The notes under the pieces are model-generated. The model searched no databases. It saw only the letters and a program-made list of their open reading frames with translations, and was not told the origin of the DNA. DNA of 64,000 nucleotides from Pseudacidovorax sp. NFM-22 (GTDB taxonomy: Bacteria; Pseudomonadota; Gammaproteobacteria; Burkholderiales; Burkholderiaceae_C): contig NZ_JACBFY010000008.1 in the NCBI RefSeq assembly GCF_021401245.1, forward strand, positions 1 through 64,000. Direction: 5' to 3'. Position 1 is the stretch's first letter. The number at the start of each line of letters is the position of its first letter. Position numbers and translations under genes: made by a program. This document shows positions 56,734 to 64,000 of this stretch, one piece after another.

Positions 56734-57548
56734 TTGAGCCGCTCCGGCCGCAGCTCCTGCAGGATGGTGGTCGCGATCTCCTCGATCGACTTGGTGGTGG
56801 TCGACAGCCAGCGGATGCCGGCGCGGCGCATCATGGCCTCGGCCTCGCTCACCTCGTAGCGGCAGTTCTCGATGCTGGCGTAGCGCGAATTGGGCCGCCG
56901 CTCGTTGCGGATCTCGGCCAGCCGCTCGGGCTGGATGGTCAGGCCGAAGATCTTCTTGCGGAAGGCGATCAGCGCCGGCGGCAGCTGCCGGCGGTCGAAG
57001 TCCTCGGGGATCAGCGGATAGTTGGCTGCCTTCAGCCCATGCTGCATGGCCAGGTAGAGCGAGGTCGGCGTCTTGCCGCTGCGGCTCACGCCCACCAGGA
57101 TCACGTCCGCCGCCTCCAGGTCCGCATGGCTCTGGCCGTCGTCGTGCTGCAGGCTGAAGTCGATGGCGGCGATGCGGTCGTGGTATTCCTTGCTCTTGCT
57201 GATGTCCGAGAAGCGACCGATGCGGTGGTTGGACTTCATCGCCAGCTCGATCTCCAGCGGCCGCACGAAGGTGCCGAACAGGTCGAGCAGCATGCCCTTG
57301 CAGCCGGTCTCGATCACCTCCAGCACTTCCATGTTGGCCAGGGTGGTGAAGACGATGGGCCGGTAGCCCTCGAGTTCGGCCGTGTGGTTGATCTGGCGCA
57401 CCGCCTGGTGGGCCTTGTCCACCGTGTCGGTGAAGGGCATGCGCACGTGGCGCGCCTTGAGCTCGAACTGGTTGAGCACGGCATTGCCGAAGGTCTCGGC
57501 GGTGATGCCGGTGCCGTCCGAAACGAAGAAAACGGTGCGCTTGTGCAT
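56727..57548 (-). CDS. ppsR: Phosphoenolpyruvate synthase regulatory protein (kinase/pyrophosphorylase)
   Basis: PpsR (DUF299) switches PEP synthase off and on by ADP-dependent phosphorylation and Pi-dependent dephosphorylation of a threonine. The 273-residue product begins with [19 protein letters not shown] and has the P-loop [16 protein letters not shown] near residue 155, then [12 protein letters not shown] and [12 protein letters not shown]. It is divergent from its target ppsA, 201 bases between starts. Confidence 0.95.
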   Translation of the reverse strand: MHKRTVFFVSDGTGITAETFGNAVLNQFELKARHVRMPFTDTVDKAHQAVRQINHTAELEGYRPIVFTTLANMEVLEVIETGCKGMLLDLFGTFVRPLEIELAMKSNHRIGRFSDISKSKEYHDRIAAIDFSLQHDDGQSHADLEAADVILVGVSRSGKTPTSLYLAMQHGLKAANYPLIPEDFDRRQLPPALIAFRKKIFGLTIQPERLAEIRNERRPNSRYASIENCRYEVSEAEAMMRRAGIRWLSTTTKSIEEIATTILQELRPERLNY

Positions 57549-57749
57549 GGGGCGGCCTGTAGTTTCTGTCCTGCGGCGCCGGCTCGGGCCGGCCCCTACA
57601 ATCCCGCAGATTATCGGCGCGTGCCCTCCGCGCGCCGCACCCGCATCCCTTCCCATGCAGTCGCCCCGCGCACCCAGAGCAAGAAGAACGATCGCGCCCG
57701 GCTGCCCGCTGCATGGAACGCACCGCTTTTTAAACTCCGGAGTCTTCCC

Positions 57750-60143
<2,394 letters not shown>

Positions 60144-60206
60144 TCGCAACCTGCAGCGCTGCGAGGCCGACCCGGCATGTCGCCGGGACGGACGCACATT
60201 GAAAAG

Positions 60207-60239
60207 GGCGGCCCGTCTGTGCGGGCCGCCTTTGTCTTT
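60207..60239 (+). terminator. Rho-independent terminator after ppsA
   Basis: GGCGGCCCG and CGGGCCGCC form a perfect 9-bp stem around TCTGTG, followed by TTTGTCTTT. It starts 63 bases after the ppsA stop and separates ppsA from the rpsF operon. Confidence 0.88.
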
Positions 60240-60384
60240 GCAGCTTCTGGAAGAACGCTGGCGAGGTTTGCCCGTTCCGGCATATACTCGTGGGCTTTCC
60301 CTTGCCACACTGCCTGGACGCGGCGGGTGGCTTTTCTGGACGGTGCGCCTACGCGCATGTGTCCGCAAACCCCCAAGGAGTGTC

Positions 60385-60765
60385 ATGCGTCACTACGAAA
60401 TCATTCTGCTGATCCATCCGGATCAAAGCGAGCAGGTTCCGGCCATGCTGGAGCGTTACAAGGGCATGATCGCCGCCGGCAACGGCAAGGTGCATCGTGT
60501 CGAAGACTGGGGCCGCCGCCAGCTGGCCTACCAGATCAACAAGCTGAACAAGGCCCACTACCTGTGCGTCAACATCGAGGCCGACCAGGCCGTGATGTCC
60601 GAACTGGAGCATGCCTTCAAGTTCAACGACGCCGTGCTGCGCCACCTGACCGTGCTGAAGAAGAAGGCCGACACCGGCCCGTCCTCGATGATGAAGACCG
60701 TCGAGCGCGAGGAAGCCCGCAAGGCCCAGCAGGCCGAGTACGCCGCCAACAACAGCAGCAACTGA
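60385..60765 (+). CDS. rpsF: 30S ribosomal protein S6
   Basis: The 126-residue product starts [21 protein letters not shown] and contains [21 protein letters not shown], the S6 core that contacts S18 and 16S rRNA. The tail is rich in Ala, Gln and Asn. A CAAGGAG ribosome binding site precedes the ATG. A TATACT at 60283-60288 may be the -10 of the operon promoter, but no matching -35 is clear. It opens the rpsF-priB-rpsR-rplI operon. Confidence 0.97.
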   Translation: MRHYEIILLIHPDQSEQVPAMLERYKGMIAAGNGKVHRVEDWGRRQLAYQINKLNKAHYLCVNIEADQAVMSELEHAFKFNDAVLRHLTVLKKKADTGPSSMMKTVEREEARKAQQAEYAANNSSN

Positions 60766-60766
60766 T

Positions 60767-61072
60767 GTGGCTGCGCCCGCGGCGGCCAACCATCTGCTCC
60801 TGACGGCCTGCATCGAAGAGATCGCCGCCTTGCGTTTCACCCCGGCCGGACTCCCGGCCATCGACCTGCGGCTCGACCATGAGTCGACCCAGGACGAAGC
60901 CGGACAGACCCGGCAGGTGAAGGCGGCACTCAAGGCAGTGGCCTTTGGCGCAGTGGCCGAGCGGCTCGCACGGCAGGCGCTGGGCAGCCAGTGGCGGTTC
61001 CAGGGTTTCCTGGCCAACCCCCGCAACGGCAAGCACCCGGTGCTCCACGTCACGGATTTTCAGCAAGATTAA
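60767..61072 (+). CDS. priB: Primosomal replication protein N (PriB)
   Basis: PriB is an OB-fold single-strand DNA-binding protein that helps restart stalled forks with PriA and DnaT. The 101-residue product starts at GTG one base after the rpsF stop and has [20 protein letters not shown] and [11 protein letters not shown], then [20 protein letters not shown]. Its place between rpsF and rpsR is the usual one for beta- and gammaproteobacterial priB. Confidence 0.92.
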   Translation: MAAPAAANHLLLTACIEEIAALRFTPAGLPAIDLRLDHESTQDEAGQTRQVKAALKAVAFGAVAERLARQALGSQWRFQGFLANPRNGKHPVLHVTDFQQD

Positions 61073-61092
61073 TTTTCGACAGAGGTCCCTCC

Positions 61093-61374
61093 ATGGCCAC
61101 GTTCAAGAAATTCAACAAGGACAAGCGTCCTAAGCGCAACACCCAGTCGCTGCTGTTCAAGCGCAAGCGTTTCTGCCGCTTCACCGTCGCCGGTGTCGAA
61201 GAGATCGACTACAAGGACATCGACACCCTGCGCGACTTCGTCGGCGAGAACGGCAAGATCGTGCCGGCCCGCCTGACCGGCACCCGCGCCATCTACCAGC
61301 GTCAGCTGAACACCGCGATCAAGCGCGCCCGCTTCCTCGCGATGCTGCCGTACAGCGACCAGCACCGCGTCTGA
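61093..61374 (+). CDS. rpsR: 30S ribosomal protein S18
   Basis: The 93-residue product contains [38 protein letters not shown] and [19 protein letters not shown], the S18 signature. An AGAGGTCCCTCC stretch precedes the ATG. S18 binds together with S6, encoded two genes upstream. Confidence 0.97.
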   Translation: MATFKKFNKDKRPKRNTQSLLFKRKRFCRFTVAGVEEIDYKDIDTLRDFVGENGKIVPARLTGTRAIYQRQLNTAIKRARFLAMLPYSDQHRV

Positions 61375-61393
61375 GCCGGAAGGAGTACATCCC

Positions 61394-61846
61394 ATGCAAG
61401 TCATTCTTCTGGACAAGATCGTCAACCTCGGTGCGCTCGGCGACATCGTCAAGGTCAAGGACGGTTATGCCCGCAACTTCCTGATCCCTACCGGCCGTGC
61501 CCGCCGCGCCACCGAATCGGCCAAGGCCGAGTTCGAAGCCAAGCGCGCTGAACTGGAAAAGTCTGCCGCGGCCAAGCTGGCCGAAGCCCAGTCGCAAGGC
61601 GAGAAGCTGTCGGGCTCCACCGTCAAGCTGACCCAGAAGGCCGGCGTCGACGGCCGCCTGTTCGGCTCGGTGACCAACCACGACATCGCCGACGAACTGA
61701 AGAAGTCCGGCTACGACGTGGTCAAGTCGCAAGTGCGCCTGCCCAACGGCCCGATCAAGACCGTGGGCGACACCACGGTGAGCGTGGCCCTGCACACGGA
61801 CGTGGTCGTCGAGATCACCGTCACGGTCTACGGCGAAACCGCCTGA
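61394..61846 (+). CDS. rplI: 50S ribosomal protein L9
   Basis: The 150-residue product has the N-terminal L9 domain ([36 protein letters not shown]), a long connecting helix from about residue 40 to 75, and the C-terminal RNA-binding domain ([20 protein letters not shown]). GGAAGGAGTACATCCC precedes the ATG. It ends the ribosomal operon before a hairpin. Confidence 0.97.
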   Translation: MQVILLDKIVNLGALGDIVKVKDGYARNFLIPTGRARRATESAKAEFEAKRAELEKSAAAKLAEAQSQGEKLSGSTVKLTQKAGVDGRLFGSVTNHDIADELKKSGYDVVKSQVRLPNGPIKTVGDTTVSVALHTDVVVEITVTVYGETA

Positions 61847-61892
61847 TCCCCCTTGCGAACGGCCGGCGGATTTCCGCCCGCCCTCGCATTTC

Positions 61893-61914
61893 AAGGCCGC
61901 CTCCGGGCGGCCTT
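61893..61914 (+). terminator. Probable terminator between rplI and dnaB
   Basis: AAGGCCGCC and GGCGGCCTT form a perfect 9-bp stem with a TCCG loop, 46 bases after the rplI stop. Only a short T-rich tail (TTGTCATT) follows, so termination may be partial and dnaB may still be reached. Confidence 0.6.
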
Positions 61915-62034
61915 GTCATTGGCGCGCCGGCCAGTTGTCCCGGCCTGCGCACCGGAAGCCCACGGGTTGTCCCCAGACTTATCCCGTGACTCGGCTGCCA
62001 TGGCGGCCTAGCATCGCCGCCTGCACTGCACGCC

Positions 62035-63447
62035 ATGTCCGCTGTCTTTTCTCCCTTTGCTCCCAACGATCCTTCCGGTGACCGCCAGGTGGCGCAGCTG
62101 CGCGTGCCGCCGAACTCGGTGGAAGCCGAATCCAGCGTGCTGGGCGGCCTGCTGCTCGACAACAGCGCCTGGGACCGCGTGGGCGACCTGCTCACCGACG
62201 GCGACTTCTACCGCCACGAGCACAAGCTGATCTTTGCTGCCGTCGGCCAGCTGATCAACGGCAACAAGCCGGCCGACGTCATCACGGTGCACGAGCACCT
62301 GCAGAACCTCGGCCAGTCCGAGGAGACGGGTGGCCTGGCCTACCTCAACTCGCTGGCGCAGTTCGTGCCGAGCGCGAGCAACATCCGCCGCTACGCCGAG
62401 ATCGTGCGCGAGCGGGCGGTGCTTCGAAAGCTGATCTCCGCCGCCGACGAGATCTCCACCGCGGCCTTCAATCCGCAGGGCAAGGCCGTGGACAAGATCC
62501 TGGACGAGGCCGAGCAGAAGATCTTCAACATCGGCGAAGAGGGCGCGCGCAACAAGCAGGGCTTCCACAGCATGGACTCGCTGGTGGTCGAGCTGCTGGA
62601 CCGCGTGACCGAGATGGCCGACAACCCCAACGACATCACGGGGGTGCCGACCGGCTTCTACGACTTCGACCGCATGACCTCGGGCATGCAGGCTGGCGAC
62701 ATGATCGTGCTGGCGGCGCGGCCGTCCATGGGCAAGACCTCGCTGGCCATCAACATCGCCGAGCACGTGGCGCTCAACGAGGGCCTGCCGGTGGCGGTGT
62801 TCTCGATGGAAATGGGTGCCGCTCAGCTGGCCATCCGTATCGTGGGCTCCATCGGCCGCATCGACCAGGGGCACCTGCGCACCGGCAAGCTGACCGACGA
62901 GGAATGGCCGCGCCTGACCGAGGCCATCGAGAAGCTGCGCAACATCTCGCTGCACATTGATGAGACGCCGGGCCTGACCACCAGCGAGCTGCGCGCCAAT
63001 GCGCGGCGGCTGGCGCGCCAGTGCGGCCAGCTGGGCCTGATCGTGGTCGACTACCTGCAGCTGATGAGCGTCTCGGGCGGCATGGCCGACGAGAACCGCG
63101 CGACGGCGGTGGGCGAAATTTCCCGCGGCCTCAAGATGCTGGCCAAGGAGCTCAAGTGCCCGGTGATCGCGCTGTCGCAGCTGTCGCGCGGCGTGGAAAG
63201 CCGCACCGACAAGCGCCCGATGATGAGCGACCTGCGCGAATCGGGCGCCATCGAGCAGGATGCGGACGTGATCATGTTCATCTACCGCGACGACTACTAC
63301 AACAAGGACTCCAAGGAGCCGGGCGTCGCCGAAGTGATCATCGCCAAGCAGCGGAACGGCCCGACCGGCACGGTGAAGCTGGCCTTCCTGAAGCCGTTGA
63401 CCAAGTTCGAGAACCTGGCAGGCGGCTTCGGGGGCGATGACTTCTGA
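62035..63447 (+). CDS. dnaB: Replicative DNA helicase DnaB
   Basis: DnaB is the hexameric 5'-3' helicase of the replication fork. The 470-residue product has the N-terminal primase-interacting domain (LRVPPNSVEAESSVLGGLLL), a linker helix, and the RecA-like domain with Walker A ARPSMGKTSLAIN near residue 230, Walker B LIVVDYLQLM, and the LSQLSRGVESRTDKRPMMSD sensor loop with an arginine finger. No intein is inserted in the usual Walker A or DnaB-b sites. Confidence 0.97.
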   Translation: MSAVFSPFAPNDPSGDRQVAQLRVPPNSVEAESSVLGGLLLDNSAWDRVGDLLTDGDFYRHEHKLIFAAVGQLINGNKPADVITVHEHLQNLGQSEETGGLAYLNSLAQFVPSASNIRRYAEIVRERAVLRKLISAADEISTAAFNPQGKAVDKILDEAEQKIFNIGEEGARNKQGFHSMDSLVVELLDRVTEMADNPNDITGVPTGFYDFDRMTSGMQAGDMIVLAARPSMGKTSLAINIAEHVALNEGLPVAVFSMEMGAAQLAIRIVGSIGRIDQGHLRTGKLTDEEWPRLTEAIEKLRNISLHIDETPGLTTSELRANARRLARQCGQLGLIVVDYLQLMSVSGGMADENRATAVGEISRGLKMLAKELKCPVIALSQLSRGVESRTDKRPMMSDLRESGAIEQDADVIMFIYRDDYYNKDSKEPGVAEVIIAKQRNGPTGTVKLAFLKPLTKFENLAGGFGGDDF

Positions 63448-63587
63448 GTAGGAGCGACCGCCGACCCGCTGGTGAATGCACCGCGGCGGGAGGCCGGCGT
63501 GGCTGGGGGCGCTCCCGATGCTGCATGTGCGGTGCGCCGTCGTGGCAATCCGCACGCTCTGTTTCTTGAACGTCGCCGGTCGGCCGC

Positions 63588-64000
63588 TCAGATGCTGCGG
63601 TCGTCCGCGCAGTTGGCTTCGATCCGGCGGCGCAGGTCGGCCAGTGTGCGACCGGGCTCGTCCCTGAAGCCTTCCTCCAGCATGCGCGCATCGCGGATCC
63701 GGTCCATGCGGAAGGCGCGGAAGTCCTGCCTCAGCTCGCACCAGGCGGCCAGCGTCCAGACCTTGCCCCAATAGAAGCAGCCCAGCGGACGCACCTGGCG
63801 CTCGCTGGGCTTGCCGCCCTCGTCGCGATAGTCGAGCCAGAGCTTGCGGCGCGCCTGCACTGCCTCGCGCAGGGTGCGCAGGTGGACGCGGGTCGCGTCG
63901 TCCAGGGCGATGGCGGGCGCGTACAGCGCCAGCGACTCGGCGGCCGCGCGCGCCGTTGGCGGCAGCACCGACAGGATCTTGCCCAGCGCGCCGTCGATGT
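63588..64000 (-). CDS. C-terminal part of a WYL-domain transcriptional regulator, 5' end outside the window
   Basis: The frame is open to the right edge and ends at 63588, giving at least 137 residues. The WYL domain core is visible: RRKLWLDYRDEGGKPSERQVRPLGCFYWGKVW, here with YW in place of the WYL triad (split: RRKLWLDYRDEGG and RPLGCFYWGKVWTLAAW), then FRAFRMDRIRDARML. This matches the YafY group of DeoR-like HTH plus WYL regulators, whose N-terminal helix-turn-helix would lie beyond the window. It converges on dnaB with 140 bases between. Confidence 0.82.
   Translation of the reverse strand, partial: IDGALGKILSVLPPTARAAAESLALYAPAIALDDATRVHLRTLREAVQARRKLWLDYRDEGGKPSERQVRPLGCFYWGKVWTLAAWCELRQDFRAFRMDRIRDARMLEEGFRDEPGRTLADLRRRIEANCADDRSI

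Noticed and set aside
57039-57749. N-terminal extension of ppsA through ppsR
   Set aside because: Homology begins at ATG 57750, which has a ribosome binding site. The extension is antisense to ppsR.
62035-63447. An intein in dnaB
   Set aside because: The frame is of normal length and the Walker A and sensor regions are continuous.

Overview
The window is a strongly GC-rich stretch of bacterial chromosome. Its gene sets are typical of Betaproteobacteria, most likely Burkholderiales and Comamonadaceae-like: rpsF-priB-rpsR-rplI-dnaB, lolB-ispE-tRNA-Gln-prs-rplY-pth, nadK-recN-rapZ next to hrcA, ppsR facing ppsA, and a cobalamin-dependent ribonucleotide reductase. The family is an inference from gene content and order; nothing here fixes a genus. 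There is no rRNA, CRISPR array, prophage or intact insertion sequence. Most of the window is housekeeping and nutrient-uptake DNA.

Layout. 1-1.1 kb: 5' end of a gene for a large repetitive surface protein, with 82 Asp-Ala dipeptides and an in-frame G9 tract. 1.6-7.2 kb: ftsY, a divergent pair of M16 peptidase-like exported proteins, rsmD and coaD. 7.3-9.8 kb: pxpB-pxpC-pxpA, 5-oxoproline hydrolysis. 9.8-13.6 kb: serine hydrolase, AraC-type regulator, alpha/beta hydrolase, Yip1-like membrane protein. 13.7-17.0 kb: histidine phosphatase, nucleoside hydrolase, adenosine deaminase and a small RelE/ParE toxin-antitoxin pair. 17.0-24.1 kb: a dipeptide-type ABC importer operon divergent from an M20 amidohydrolase and interrupted by a REP-like inverted repeat pair. 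24.4-28.5 kb: an NMT1/THI5-type ABC importer operon carrying a RutB-like hydrolase and a GntR regulator. 28.7-36.3 kb: a phosphoribosyltransferase, then a second dipeptide-type ABC operon ending in a TTC38-like TPR protein. 36.4-43.1 kb: ferredoxin, a small exported protein, pth, rplY, prs, tRNA-Gln, ispE, lolB and a TPR protein. 43.1-47.1 kb: mutM, a dynamin-like GTPase and mutY. 47.2-51.8 kb: rapZ, recN, nadK, and divergent hrcA. 51.8-56.7 kb: Crp/Fnr-type regulator, class II ribonucleotide reductase, PadR regulator and a DUF3861 protein. 56.7-60.1 kb: ppsR and ppsA. 60.4-63.4 kb: rpsF-priB-rpsR-rplI-dnaB. The window ends inside a WYL-domain regulator.

How the genes work together. Three complete ABC importers plus hydrolases (M20, RutB-like, PxpABC, nucleoside hydrolase, adenosine deaminase) point to a heterotroph that scavenges peptides, N-acylated compounds and nucleosides. 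Many junctions are ATGA or GTGA overlaps, so translational coupling is common. No clearly new system is visible. The items most worth a second look are the DA-repeat surface protein with its G9 tract, the dynamin-like GTPase coupled to mutY, the RutB-like hydrolase inside an ABC operon, and the duplicated C-terminal module in the ribonucleotide reductase.
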